A stretch of 64,000 nucleotides of DNA from Acidobacteriota bacterium (GTDB lineage: Bacteria; Acidobacteriota; Vicinamibacteria; Vicinamibacterales; 2-12-FULL-66-21), in NCBI GenBank assembly GCA_016184105.1, contig JACPDI010000007.1:1-64000 (forward strand), in the 5' to 3' direction. How positions within the stretch are numbered: the first letter of the stretch is position 1; the number at the start of each line of letters is the position of its first letter. This document shows, piece by piece, positions 33,707 to 42,026 of this stretch. Both the position numbers and the translations under genes were made by a program. The notes beneath the pieces were generated by a model. The model had not been told where the DNA came from. It searched no databases and saw nothing but the letters and a program-made list of their open reading frames with translations.

Positions 33707-34837
33707 ATGCAGCTGGACGACATCACACAGGCCGTCCTGGCGCGCGAAGATGTGGCCCGGTATCTCCGGGACGCCAGCGGCGAGCCTGACGCGAAGGTCA
33801 GGGAGCGCGTCGAGGCGTATCTCGACGAGCTGCGGACGACGCAGCGCTACTCGTTTTACCGCGCGCTGAAACACCCGCTCTACCCGATCCTGCGCAAGGT
33901 CGAGCGTCTGCACGAGAACATTCAGATCGTCCAGGCGGCCACCGCCGCCGGGCGCGTCATCTACATCTCCAACCACAAGAGCCACCTGGACTACCTGGTC
34001 GAGCCGCTCGTGCTCGACGATCATGACATCCGGCCGCCGGTCATCGCGGCCGGCATCAACCTGTTCGGCGGCCCGCTCGGGCTGCTGCACAAGCATGTCA
34101 CCGGCGCCATCCCCATTCGCCGCAACATGAAAGATCCGGCGTACCTCGTCACGCTGAAGGCGTACGTCTCGGAGTTGCTGCGGCAGCACGACCTGCTTTT
34201 TTATATCGAGGGGGGGCGGAGCTATACCGGCGAGCTGAAGCCGCCGAAAACGGGACTGCTGCACGCGACGCTGCAGGCACACGTGGACTCGATCGTGATC
34301 GTGCCCACGGCGGTCGCGTACGACCTGGTGCTGGAGGACCACATCCTCCCGCACCTCGCGCAGAAACGGCGGTCGAAGCCGTTCACGCGCGCGCTGGCGG
34401 ACATGGTCCGTTACGCGGTCGGCTACGAGTCGCGGGCCTTCGTGTCGTTCGGGCCGGCGATCCGCTTCAGCGACTACGACCCTCACTCGCGCCGCGACGT
34501 GCTCGACCTCGCGCATCGCATCCGTGATTCGATCGGGCGGCTTCATAAGGTGCTGCCGACCGCGATCGTGGCCGCGGCGATGCGCCCGTCGATCGGCCGC
34601 CGGCAGCTCGAGGACCGCGCGGCCGCGGTCATCGAGGTGCTGCGCGCCAACGGCGCCAATCTCCTCATCTCGCAGCCGGCGCGTGCCGTCACGGAGGGCA
34701 CCTCCCTCCTGGCCGCGCGCAATGTCATCGTCATCGAGCGGGGCTCGCGGTTCCGTGTTCGCGACCGGACCGTCCTTCGCTACTACGCCCGAACGATCCA
34801 GCACCTGATCGCGTCGAGAAAGTCAGCGACACACTGA
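33707..34837 (+). CDS. PlsB-like glycerol-3-phosphate/1-acyl-glycerophosphate acyltransferase
   Basis: This 376-residue acyltransferase carries motif I NHKSHLDY (His90, Asp95), motif II-like GAIPIRRN, and motif III YIEGGRSYTGELKPPKTG, which is close to the EGGRSRTGKLL-PPK signature of the PlsB/GPAT type rather than PlsC. It is much shorter than PlsB (about 800 residues) and has no obvious membrane helix, so it corresponds to the catalytic core only. It should transfer an acyl chain to a glycerol phosphate for phospholipid synthesis. Its stop overlaps the start of the proline dehydrogenase gene by one base. Confidence 0.88.
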   Translation: MQLDDITQAVLAREDVARYLRDASGEPDAKVRERVEAYLDELRTTQRYSFYRALKHPLYPILRKVERLHENIQIVQAATAAGRVIYISNHKSHLDYLVEPLVLDDHDIRPPVIAAGINLFGGPLGLLHKHVTGAIPIRRNMKDPAYLVTLKAYVSELLRQHDLLFYIEGGRSYTGELKPPKTGLLHATLQAHVDSIVIVPTAVAYDLVLEDHILPHLAQKRRSKPFTRALADMVRYAVGYESRAFVSFGPAIRFSDYDPHSRRDVLDLAHRIRDSIGRLHKVLPTAIVAAAMRPSIGRRQLEDRAAAVIEVLRANGANLLISQPARAVTEGTSLLAARNVIVIERGSRFRVRDRTVLRYYARTIQHLIASRKSATH

Positions 34838-35775
34838 TGATAGACGTCGTTTCCAAGAGCTTTTTCCATGCACTGGCCGGCAGTCATACCCTGAAGAAGA
34901 TGGCGTCGCGCTACGGCGTGCGCCCGAACGGCGCCGGGTTCGCCCGACGCTTCATCGCCGGGGAAACCCTCGAGGAAGGCATCGCCGCCGCCCGCGCGCT
35001 CGAGGGCGCGGGCATGCTGATCACGCTCGACCAGCTCGGGGAGAGCGTGCGCAACACGGCGGAGGCCACCGCCGCGACACGCGCCTACCTCAACGTGATC
35101 GACCGCGTGGCCGAATCAGGCATCGAGCGGAACATCTCGCTGAAGCTGACGCAGCTCGGGCTGGACATCGACCGCGCCACCTGCGTCGACAACCTCCGGA
35201 AGATCCTCGAGAAGGCGGGCGCGCTCGGGTTCTTCGTGCGCATCGACATGGAAAACTCGCCGTACACCGAGGTCACCCTGAGCATCTTCGAGACGCTCTG
35301 GCAGCACGACCACCGGAACATCGGCGTCGTGCTGCAATCGGCGTTGAGGCGCAGCGAAGAGGACGCGCGGCGCGTGAACGCGCTCGGCGCGAGAGTGCGC
35401 CTGGTGAAAGGGGCCTACAAGGAACCGCGGACCGTCGCGTATCAGCAGAAGCACGAGGTGGACGCGGCGTTCGTGCGCATCACGGAAATCCTGCTGAAGG
35501 ACGGCGCGTACCCGGCCATCGCCACCCACGACGAGCCGATGATCCGTGCGACAAACGAGATCGCGGCGCGCCTCGGCATCGGGAAGGACCAGTACGAGTT
35601 CCAGATGCTGTACGGCATCCGGCGGGACCTCCAGGCGTCGCTCATCGCCCAGGGGTACCGCATGCGAATCTACATCCCGTTCGGACCGGAGTGGTTCCCC
35701 TACTTCATGCGCCGCCTCGGCGAGCGCCCCGCAAACGTGGGCTGGGTGCTGAAGGGAATCGTCGCGGAGCGGTAG
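34837..35775 (+). CDS. proline dehydrogenase
   Basis: This 312-residue flavoprotein is a monofunctional PRODH with the (beta-alpha)8 fold: ISLKLTQLGLDID, FVRIDMENSPYTEVTL, RLVKGAYKEPRTVAYQQK, AIATHDEPM, YEFQMLYGIRRDLQ and the C-terminal RIYIPFGPEWFPYFMRRLGERP helix with the conserved Arg pair. It oxidises proline to pyrroline-5-carboxylate, passing electrons to FAD and the quinone pool. The separate P5C dehydrogenase is not in this window. Coupled translation with the acyltransferase is indicated by the TGATG overlap. A REP-like hairpin starts a few bases after its stop. Confidence 0.95.
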   Translation: MIDVVSKSFFHALAGSHTLKKMASRYGVRPNGAGFARRFIAGETLEEGIAAARALEGAGMLITLDQLGESVRNTAEATAATRAYLNVIDRVAESGIERNISLKLTQLGLDIDRATCVDNLRKILEKAGALGFFVRIDMENSPYTEVTLSIFETLWQHDHRNIGVVLQSALRRSEEDARRVNALGARVRLVKGAYKEPRTVAYQQKHEVDAAFVRITEILLKDGAYPAIATHDEPMIRATNEIAARLGIGKDQYEFQMLYGIRRDLQASLIAQGYRMRIYIPFGPEWFPYFMRRLGERPANVGWVLKGIVAER

Positions 35776-35777
35776 AA

Positions 35778-35833
35778 AGGGGGACAGTCACACTTTCCGA
35801 AGCAGCCGCCCAGGAAAGTGTGACTGTCCCCCT
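35778..35833. repeat. REP-like hairpin, copy B
   Basis: Left arm 35778-35798 and right arm 35813-35833 are perfect 21-bp complements around a 14-nt loop, beginning 2 bp after the proline dehydrogenase stop. The sequence core is the same as in copy A. Confidence 0.95.
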
Positions 35834-36125
35834 GAGTGTTGGGTAGCTGGACGGTCGCTGATATGTAATTGAACGCCCCGGCCGGGCCGGGGTGTGGCGA
35901 AATCTACCCAGATGAGGTCGCGTAGCTCGTCAGCAACCCGGTCCTAACTCCTTTCCCACCCGGTAGTTCGCCTGGACCAATACAGCCGTGGCACACGCTT
36001 TGGATTATCGGCCCGTCGGCAGCCGCCGCGGCCCGGCTGTGGGACGAACCGCGCGAGGTGTCTGGCGCGTCCAACTGAACAGGCCGCAAAGAAAGAAGGA
36101 ACCGGGAGCACCGGGTCACGCCCAG
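35834..36125. other. long intergenic region with a GC palindrome
   Basis: About 290 bp without a convincing gene. CCCCGGCC-G-GGCCGGGG (35876-35892) is a perfect 8-bp inverted repeat that could act as a transcription stop. The remainder up to the zinc-ribbon gene has several GC-rich local pairings but I cannot match it to a known riboswitch or RNA family. Confidence 0.5.
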
Positions 36126-36428
36126 ATGGTCACCAACTATCCTCAGCAACTCACGGCGTCGAGCATGACGGGCGAGAGCGGCCAGGCGCAGGACGATTCG
36201 CTCCTCGGGCGGATGGTGGAATCCATGCGGCAGGCGTTCTGCTCGCTGCGCGGACATGATTCGGTACTGCACTTCGAGCAGAACAAAGTCATGCTGCGCT
36301 GCACTTCGTGCGGGCACGACTCGCCGGGCTGGGACGTGGGACAGGCCCGGCCCCGCGTGGTTTTCGAGGGTGACGCCGAGCGTCACCTGCTGCGCCCCGA
36401 GGAGATGGGGCTGCGGCGCACGGCATAA
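36126..36428 (+). CDS. small zinc-ribbon-like protein
   Basis: This 100-residue cytoplasmic protein has a ribbon-type Cys/His set: FCSLRGHDS (Cys-x4-His) and, 20 residues on, MLRCTSCGHDSPGW (CxxCxH). Four ligands in this order resemble the small zinc-ribbon proteins of unknown function. The sequence upstream of 36126 is in frame for another 46 residues but is Arg/Pro-rich and has no Shine-Dalgarno; MTGESG a few codons later is also possible. It is monocistronic and followed by a strong terminator. Confidence 0.65.
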   Translation: MVTNYPQQLTASSMTGESGQAQDDSLLGRMVESMRQAFCSLRGHDSVLHFEQNKVMLRCTSCGHDSPGWDVGQARPRVVFEGDAERHLLRPEEMGLRRTA

Positions 36429-36457
36429 GCGCGGAAACGGTTGTACCCTGCTGCCAC

Positions 36458-36498
36458 AGGCCGGGGGTGGCTCCGACGGGAGCGACCCCCGGCCTTTC
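36458..36498 (+). terminator. strong rho-independent terminator
   Basis: AGGCCGGGGGT (36458-36468) pairs perfectly with ACCCCCGGCCT (36485-36495); an inner GCTCC/GGAGC pair extends the stem, and TTTCTGCTTTCTT follows. It ends the transcript of the zinc-ribbon gene. Confidence 0.9.
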
Positions 36499-36535
36499 TG
36501 CTTTCTTCCCGTCGACCGTCGCGTGCGGCGGCGTA

Positions 36536-36541
36536 TATCAT
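36536..36541 (+). promoter_or_regulatory. -10 element TATCAT of the SDR gene
   Basis: TATCAT lies 6 nt before the ATG at 36548, the spacing expected for a leaderless mRNA. Confidence 0.4.
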
Positions 36542-36547
36542 CGCGGG

Positions 36548-37336
36548 ATGCATGGGCTGGCTGGACGCGCCGTGGCCATCACGGGAGCCTCGGCGGGGAT
36601 AGGCGCCGCCTGCGCCGAGGCGCTCGCGCGGGAGCGGGCGGCGGTCGCGTTGAGCGCGCGGCGGACCGACAGGCTCGGCGAGATCGCCGCGCGCGTGGCC
36701 GCCGCGGGCGGGCGCGCGGAAATCGTCCCGGGCGACGTGACGCGGCGCGCGGACATGGACGCGCTCGTCACGCGCGCGATGTCGGCCTTCGGCCGCCTGG
36801 ACGCGATCGTCTGCAACGCAGGCATCGGGTTTCACGGCGCCATCGACGACACGCCGGAGGACGTCATGCGCCGGCTCATGGACGTGAACTTCATGGGCAC
36901 GTTCAACGCGATCGAAGCGGCGCTCCCCGTGTTCCGCCGGCAGGGCTCCGGCCACATCCTGATCGTGTCGTCGATTGTCGGAAAGCGCGGCATCGGTTTC
37001 ACGAGCGCGTACTCCGCCACGAAGGCGGCACAGGTGGGCCTGGCCGAGGGGCTGCGCGCGGAGCTGCACGGCACGGGTATCCATGTCAGCGTGATCATCC
37101 CGGTCTCCACGCGGACCGAGTTCCACGACGCGATGAAGCGAGACTTCGGGCACGCCGTGTCGGGCCTCGGCCCGAAGCAGGACGCCGCGGACGTGGCGCG
37201 ATCGGTCGCCGCCTGCCTGCAGCGGCCGCGCGCCGAGGTGTATCCCCACGCGATGTCGCGCGGCCTCGTGATCCTCAACGCGATCGCGCCGGGCCTGACC
37301 GATCGCCTCGTGCAGAAGTACGGCCGGCGTCGCTGA
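36548..37336 (+). CDS. short-chain dehydrogenase/reductase
   Basis: This 262-residue classical SDR has the nucleotide-binding TGASAGIG at 14-21, the structural CNAGIGF (NNAG position), the catalytic Ser in IVSSIVGKRG and the YSATKAA Tyr-x3-Lys pair near 160. It probably reduces or oxidises a hydroxyl/keto group with NAD(P); no neighbour identifies the substrate. The C-terminal tail (QKYGRRR) is basic. The start is set by the TATCAT element 6 nt upstream. Two small hairpins follow the stop at 37341-37384. Confidence 0.92.
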   Translation: MHGLAGRAVAITGASAGIGAACAEALARERAAVALSARRTDRLGEIAARVAAAGGRAEIVPGDVTRRADMDALVTRAMSAFGRLDAIVCNAGIGFHGAIDDTPEDVMRRLMDVNFMGTFNAIEAALPVFRRQGSGHILIVSSIVGKRGIGFTSAYSATKAAQVGLAEGLRAELHGTGIHVSVIIPVSTRTEFHDAMKRDFGHAVSGLGPKQDAADVARSVAACLQRPRAEVYPHAMSRGLVILNAIAPGLTDRLVQKYGRRR

Positions 37337-37340
37337 CGTG

Positions 37341-37384
37341 GCGCAAGCCTTCGCAGGCTCGCGCGGCGGACCTGAAAGTCCGCC
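37341..37384. repeat. double-hairpin element between genes
   Basis: Two stem-loops touch each other: 37341-37364 (GCGCAAGCCT/AGGCTCGCGC, one mismatch, TCGC loop) and 37365-37384 (GGCGGAC/GTCCGCC, CTGAAA loop). A half copy with GGCGGACCTGAAAGG occurs at about 9977-9991. The layout suggests a second dispersed REP-like family. Confidence 0.65.
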
Positions 37385-37423
37385 CCAAGGGGGAGACGGC
37401 GCTCGCCCCAGAGGGGAGACTGC

Positions 37424-38827
37424 GTGACCGAGACGGAACAATCCCTCGCCCTCGCGCTGGAAATCGCGCGGGCCGTCGCCGCGGAGCCACCGCGGGCTCC
37501 TCGCCAGTCGACTGCGCCTCGCGCGCTGATCGTCGGCGGATGGGTGCGCGACCGGCTGCTGAATCTCGCGTCCAAGGACATCGACATCGAGGTCTACGGC
37601 GTCCCCGCCCCCAGGCTGCGCGAGCTGCTCTCCTCGTTCGGGCGCGTGGACACGGTGGGCGAGAGCTTCACCGTCTACAAGGTCGGCGGCCTCGACGTGT
37701 CGCTGCCGCGGCGCGAGTCGAAGATCGGCCGCGGTCACAAGGGGTTCGCGGTCACCGGCGACCCCGGCCTCTCCTGCGAGGAGGCGTTTCGCCGGCGTGA
37801 CTTCACGGTCAACGCGATCGGGTGGGATCCGCTGGCCGATCGGTACGTCGATCCCTATGGCGGGCGCGTCGACCTCGAGCGACGCGTCCTGCGCGTCGTC
37901 GATCCCGACACGTTCGGCGACGACAGCCTGCGCGTGCTCCGCGCGCTGCAGTTCGCCGCGCGCTTTTCGCTGGCGATCGAGCCCGCCACCGCCGGCCTGT
38001 GCCGCGACATCGCGCTCGACGACCTGCCGAGCGAGCGAATCTGGGGAGAGGTCGAGAAGCTCCTGCTTCGTGCCGGGCGCCCGTCGATCGGCCTCGCGTA
38101 CGCGCGCGATCTCGGCGTGACCGCAAAACTGCTTCCCGAACTGGACGCGCTCGCCGGATGCGAGCAGGAGCCCGAGTGGCATCCGGAAGGGGACGTCTGG
38201 GCGCACACGCTGCTCGTAGTGGACCAGGCGCGCGCCAGGATCGACGACCTCGCGCACGCGTGCAAGGTGGCGCTGATGCTGGGAGCGGTCTGCCACGATC
38301 TCGGCAAGCCGGCAACGACCGCGCACATCGACGGCCGGATTCGATCGCTCGACCACGAGGCGATGGGCGTGGCGCCGGCGTCAGCCGTCCTCGATCGCCT
38401 CAACGTCAACACGATCGACGGCTACGACGTCCGGCGGCAGGTGCTCGGCATGGTGGCGCACCACCTGAAGCCCGGTGCCTTCTACAAGGCGCGCGATACG
38501 GTGAGCGACGGCGCCTTCCGGCGGCTCGCGCAGAAGGTGGATCTGGAACTGCTCGCCCGCATGGCAAAGGCGGACTGCACGGGCCGTACGGGCCTCTTCG
38601 ACTGCAGCGCGATGGACTGGTTTCTCGAACGCGCACGCGCGCTCGGCGTCGAGCACGCGCCGCCGACGCCGCTGGTTCTCGGCCGGCACCTGCTCGCGCT
38701 CGGCATGACGCCTGGGCCGGCGGTTGGTGAAATCCTGAAGCAGATCTACGAGAAGCAGCTCGACGGGGAGATCGCGACCTCCGAGGAGGGCCTCGCAGTC
38801 GCGCGGGAGCTCGTCGGACGGAAATAA
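37424..38827 (+). CDS. CCA-adding enzyme/poly(A) polymerase-like nucleotidyltransferase with HD domain
   Basis: This 467-residue class II nucleotidyltransferase shows LIVGGWVRDRLL with DIDIEVYG (catalytic Asp pair, about residues 50-55), the RRDFTVNAIG motif (B) and ERRVLRVVDPDTFGDDSLRVLRALQFAARF (C/D region), followed by an HD phosphohydrolase domain (HTLLVVDQARARI, AVCHDLGKP, MVAHH). This is the design of bacterial CCA-adding enzymes with a 2'3'-phosphodiesterase HD domain; poly(A) polymerase is the alternative. It starts at GTG 37424 with GGGGAGA upstream. The last codons and stop (TAA) lie within hairpin copy C. Confidence 0.9.
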   Translation: MTETEQSLALALEIARAVAAEPPRAPRQSTAPRALIVGGWVRDRLLNLASKDIDIEVYGVPAPRLRELLSSFGRVDTVGESFTVYKVGGLDVSLPRRESKIGRGHKGFAVTGDPGLSCEEAFRRRDFTVNAIGWDPLADRYVDPYGGRVDLERRVLRVVDPDTFGDDSLRVLRALQFAARFSLAIEPATAGLCRDIALDDLPSERIWGEVEKLLLRAGRPSIGLAYARDLGVTAKLLPELDALAGCEQEPEWHPEGDVWAHTLLVVDQARARIDDLAHACKVALMLGAVCHDLGKPATTAHIDGRIRSLDHEAMGVAPASAVLDRLNVNTIDGYDVRRQVLGMVAHHLKPGAFYKARDTVSDGAFRRLAQKVDLELLARMAKADCTGRTGLFDCSAMDWFLERARALGVEHAPPTPLVLGRHLLALGMTPGPAVGEILKQIYEKQLDGEIATSEEGLAVARELVGRK

Positions 38828-38888
38828 GTGGGACAGTCACACTTTCCGCAGCAGAGCCTGGGAAAGTGTGACTGTCCCACTTATTTCC
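38820..38888. repeat. REP-like hairpin, copy C
   Basis: Left arm 38820-38847 and right arm 38861-38888 are perfect 28-bp complements around a 13-nt loop. The core differs from copies A and B (GTGGGAC instead of GGGGGAC) with matching changes in both arms. It fills the space between two convergent genes. Confidence 0.95.
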
Positions 38889-38891
38889 GTC

Positions 38892-39839
38892 TTACAGCGA
38901 CGCGAGCATCGCCAGCGACACGTTCCCGCCGCTGATCACCGCCACGACCGGCGCAGGCCCGTCCACGAGCCCCTCGAACACGGCCGCCGCCGCCACCGCG
39001 CCGCTCGGTTCCACGACGAGGTGCGCGCGCTCGACGAGCCAGCGCGTCGTCTTCACGATCGCCGCATCATCGACGGTCACGACATCGTCCACGAACTGCT
39101 GCGCGTGAAGGAACGTCAGTTCGCCGGGGCGCACGGCGAGCAGCCCGTCCGCGATCGACGTCGTGGAGTCGAGCGTGACCGGATGGCCCACGCGGCGGGA
39201 TGCCGTCATCTTCGGCGCGCCCGCCGGCTCGACGCCGACGACGCGGACGGCGGGCTTCAGGAGCTTGACCGCGGCGGAAACGCCCGCGATGAGCCCGCCG
39301 CCGCCCACCTGCACGACCACCGTGCCGACCTCGGGGAGCTGCTCGACGATCTCGAGCCCCACGGTGCCCTGCCCTTCGATGATTCGCTCGTGGTCGAAGG
39401 GCGGCACCATCACCAGCCCGCGCGCCTGCTGTTCCTTCTCCGCCCGCGCCTTCCGGTGCAGCGTCGTCGTGCCCTCGAAGAGCACCTCCGCTCCCAGCTC
39501 GCGCGCCCCGTCAACCTTGACGGCGGGCGCCGTGGTTGGCATGACGATCACAGCGGGAATGCCGAGCCGCCTGGCGGCGTACGCGACCGCCTGGCCGTGG
39601 TTTCCGGAGGAGTAGGTGATGACGCCGCGCGCACGCTCGTCGGGAGAGAGCTGCGCGATCATGTTGTAGGCGCCGCGAATCTTGAACGCGCCCATCGGCT
39701 GGAGGTTCTCGCACTTGAGCAGGAGCGACTGCCCGGCGATGTCGGTGACGTCCACGAGCGGTGTTCGCCTCGCGACGCCTTCAATGCGGCGCGCCGCGGC
39801 ACGGACGGCGTGGAGGGAGACCAGCGCTGCGGTGGACAC
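38892..39839 (-). CDS. threonine/serine dehydratase-like PLP enzyme
   Basis: This 315-residue fold-type II PLP enzyme has the cofactor lysine Lys53 in GAFKIRGAYN, the substrate loop SSGNHGQAVAYAA, the phosphate-binding glycine loop VGGGGLIAGV and a C-terminal SGGNVS. It lacks the ACT regulatory domain of biosynthetic threonine deaminase and matches the catabolic threonine dehydratase/serine racemase group. It would form 2-oxobutyrate or pyruvate plus ammonia. The GTG start follows an AGGAGA and is 4 bp after the RHH gene stop; it is the last gene of the six-gene operon beginning at 44751. Confidence 0.93.
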   Translation of the reverse strand: MSTAALVSLHAVRAAARRIEGVARRTPLVDVTDIAGQSLLLKCENLQPMGAFKIRGAYNMIAQLSPDERARGVITYSSGNHGQAVAYAARRLGIPAVIVMPTTAPAVKVDGARELGAEVLFEGTTTLHRKARAEKEQQARGLVMVPPFDHERIIEGQGTVGLEIVEQLPEVGTVVVQVGGGGLIAGVSAAVKLLKPAVRVVGVEPAGAPKMTASRRVGHPVTLDSTTSIADGLLAVRPGELTFLHAQQFVDDVVTVDDAAIVKTTRWLVERAHLVVEPSGAVAAAAVFEGLVDGPAPVVAVISGGNVSLAMLASL

Positions 39840-39843
39840 TCTC

Positions 39844-40164
39844 CTACTTCTCCTCGCGCGGGCGCCCGGCGAACTCCAGCACCTTGCCGCCCGAGCGCTT
39901 CGCGGCGCGCGCTTCCTTCAGTGACTCTCTGAGCAGGTCCGCCGTGGCGCGCCCCTCGATGATGCTGGCGGCCGTCTTTTCCGGCACCTTCTCGCGTGCC
40001 GCCTCGAGCAGCCGCTCGCGCATCCACACCTGGATGCCGCGGGCACGACTCCGCGAAGCGGCATACGAGACGAGCTGATACTCCTGCGGCGACAGCTTCA
40101 CCGTCACCGCCCTATCGCGCGGCGGCGTGCGGGTGGACGTGACGTTGGGAGTCCGCTTCGCCAT
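39844..40164 (-). CDS. putative ribbon-helix-helix DNA-binding protein
   Basis: This 106-residue basic protein has an RHH-like N-terminal part: a beta strand with AVTVKLSPQEYQLVSYAASR and the helix pair RGIQVWMRERLLEAAREK. The rest is a helical charged tail. It resembles Arc/MetJ-type or mobilisation RHH proteins and might regulate its operon. No partner toxin is beside it, so a toxin-antitoxin role is unlikely. A GGAGG just before the ATG at 40164 supports the start. It lies between the hydrolase and dehydratase genes on the same strand. Confidence 0.65.
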   Translation of the reverse strand: MAKRTPNVTSTRTPPRDRAVTVKLSPQEYQLVSYAASRSRARGIQVWMRERLLEAAREKVPEKTAASIIEGRATADLLRESLKEARAAKRSGGKVLEFAGRPREEK

Positions 40165-40193
40165 GTCCTCCGGGCCTCGGGCGTCCGCGTGAC

Positions 40194-41090
40194 CTAGCCG
40201 AGATGCTTTCGCAGGAACCCGAGCGTGAGCGGCCAGGCCTGCTCGGTGGCTTTCATGTTCGCGCCGCCCTGGCCATCCTGTTGCCGCAGAAAGCCATGGC
40301 CGGCTCCGTCGAATGTGTGGGGCTCGTACGTCTTGCCCGCCTTCTTCATCTCGTCCTGCGCCAGCGGAATCGTCGCGTTGACGCGCGCATCGTTGCCGCC
40401 GTACAGCCCGAGCACGGGCGCCTTGACGCGCGTGTAGGCGGCAGCGTCCTGGGGCGATGTCCCGTAGTACACGACCGCCGCGTTCAACGCCGGCTGGTTC
40501 GTCGCGTACGTAAAGCTGGTCGATCCGCCCCAGCAGAAGCCCACCGTGGCGCTCTTCCCGTTCGAGGCCGGCACTTTCGCGGCGTAGTCGCGGACGGCGT
40601 TCAGCGCGTTCGTGATTTCTTCGGGTGTGAGCGTCCGGATGACTTTCGTCGCCTCCTCCCCAAGTTCCGCGGTGCCACCTCCCTTCGGGCCCTTCCCCGA
40701 AAGCAGATCGGGCGCGACCGCAATGAAACCATCCTCCGCAAGCTGGTCCGCCACGCCGCGGATCCAATCGGTGAGCCCGAAGATCTCGTGGATGACGATC
40801 ACGACACCCGCCTTGTCCTTCCGCTCGGGGTACACCACCCAGGTCGTGATCGGCGCGCTGGCGCCCGGCACCCTGATGTCCACGTACTCGCCGTGGCGCG
40901 GCGACTGCTTCAGCGCCTCGGCCGCGGCGTTCGCACCGGGCGGCAGCGCCGGGTTGGACGGCGCGGGCTGCGCCGGCGCGGCGGCCGCCTGCGCCGGCGT
41001 GGCATGACCGGCGTGCGGGTCCGACTGCGCGAAGCCGGGCGCGGCGCCAGACAGGAACATCACAGACACGGCAAGAACCATCTTCGTCAT
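40194..41090 (-). CDS. secreted dienelactone hydrolase-family protein
   Basis: This 298-residue alpha/beta-hydrolase has a signal peptide (about 1-21, GFAQS), an Ala/Pro linker rich in His-Ala (to about 55), and a dienelactone-hydrolase catalytic set: nucleophile Cys in GFCWGGS, Asp in YGGNDARV and His in GAGHGFLRQ. The oxyanion Glu is in VIHEIFGL. Most homologues are cytoplasmic carboxymethylenebutenolidases, so export is notable. A strong AGGAGGAG precedes the ATG. It is fourth in the minus-strand operon. Confidence 0.92.
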   Translation of the reverse strand: MTKMVLAVSVMFLSGAAPGFAQSDPHAGHATPAQAAAAPAQPAPSNPALPPGANAAAEALKQSPRHGEYVDIRVPGASAPITTWVVYPERKDKAGVVIVIHEIFGLTDWIRGVADQLAEDGFIAVAPDLLSGKGPKGGGTAELGEEATKVIRTLTPEEITNALNAVRDYAAKVPASNGKSATVGFCWGGSTSFTYATNQPALNAAVVYYGTSPQDAAAYTRVKAPVLGLYGGNDARVNATIPLAQDEMKKAGKTYEPHTFDGAGHGFLRQQDGQGGANMKATEQAWPLTLGFLRKHLG

Positions 41091-41126
41091 CGCAGCTCCT
41101 CCTGCTCCGATTTCCTCCGGATCCCC

Positions 41127-42017
41127 CTACTGCGCGTCACCCCTTCGCAACTCCTCCAGCAGCCGCGGGATGTTGGTGGACACCGATCGCAGCGCCGGCG
41201 CCCAGCCAATCGCTCGCGAGCGCGTGCTGCGGACGATCTGGTCCAGCGCGAGCGCGTCGCCGAACGCGCCCAGCTTCTTGCGCGCCTCCGGCAGCGGCAC
41301 GTGCCGCAGCGAGGCGGGCTGCGGCACCGCCGCGCGCATCGCCTCCACGATCTCGTTCACGGTCTCGTCGGCGTCATCGGTCGCGTGGTACACGCCAGCC
41401 GCCTCCGGGGCCACCAGCAGGCGCGCGTACAGCTCCGCCAGGTCGCGGTCGTAGACGAGCGGCCAATGATTGGTGCCGTCGCCAATCACGCGGACGATGC
41501 CGTTGGTGGCATCGCGCAGCATGTCCGAGACGATGCCGCGCGCGCCGCCGTACACGATGCCGGGACGCACGATGAGGGTGCGGTGGCCGGCGCGGTTCGC
41601 AGAAAGGACGGCTCTCTCCTGTTCGACGCGCCACGCCGAAAACGGCGCGGGGTGCGTGAGCGGCGCCGATTCGTCCGCGGCGGACGACGCCGCGCCGAGC
41701 ACCCAGACGCCGGAGGTGTAGATGAACAGCGGGGGCGCAACCGACAGGATTGTGTCAACGGCGAGTCGATCGGACTCCGGCCCGTTGCCCGAGTAGTCCA
41801 GCGCCGTGTGGATGATCGCGTCCTGTCCGTCCGCGGCGTCGCGCCAGCCGTCCGGCGCACTCAGGGAGCCGACGATCGGCTCGACGCCGCGCGCGCCGAC
41901 GCGCGCGGCCTTCTCGCGGTCGCGCACGAGCGCGGTCACCGCGTGCCCGCCCTTGAGCAACGCGTCCAGCACGGCGCTGCCGATGTACCCTGTCGCACCC
42001 GTCAGGAAGACCTTCAT
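41127..42017 (-). CDS. NAD(P)-dependent epimerase/dehydratase-like protein
   Basis: This 296-residue protein of the atypical/extended SDR group starts with the dinucleotide-binding motif FLTGATGYIGSAV and has the NmrA/epimerase-like continuation (LVRDREKAARV). The catalytic Tyr-x3-Lys is not clear: the expected place reads YTSGVWVLGAASS and later FSAWRVEQERAV with Arg in place of Lys, so it may be a reductase of modified type. RPGIVYGG is present. An AGAGG lies 2-6 nt before the ATG. It is 36 bp upstream of the dienelactone hydrolase gene and 9 bp after the M24 peptidase. Confidence 0.88.
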   Translation of the reverse strand: MKVFLTGATGYIGSAVLDALLKGGHAVTALVRDREKAARVGARGVEPIVGSLSAPDGWRDAADGQDAIIHTALDYSGNGPESDRLAVDTILSVAPPLFIYTSGVWVLGAASSAADESAPLTHPAPFSAWRVEQERAVLSANRAGHRTLIVRPGIVYGGARGIVSDMLRDATNGIVRVIGDGTNHWPLVYDRDLAELYARLLVAPEAAGVYHATDDADETVNEIVEAMRAAVPQPASLRHVPLPEARKKLGAFGDALALDQIVRSTRSRAIGWAPALRSVSTNIPRLLEELRRGDAQ

Positions 42018-42026
42018 CCTCTTAAC

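Noticed and set aside
36061-36125. A GCAAAG...GAACCGGGAGCACCGGGTC stretch faintly like a cyclic-di-GMP riboswitch
   Set aside because: The conserved receptor loops and tetraloop motifs are absent and no consistent fold could be drawn by eye.
39844-40164. RHH protein as antitoxin of a toxin-antitoxin pair
   Set aside because: No small toxin gene lies beside it; both neighbours are metabolic enzymes in the same operon.
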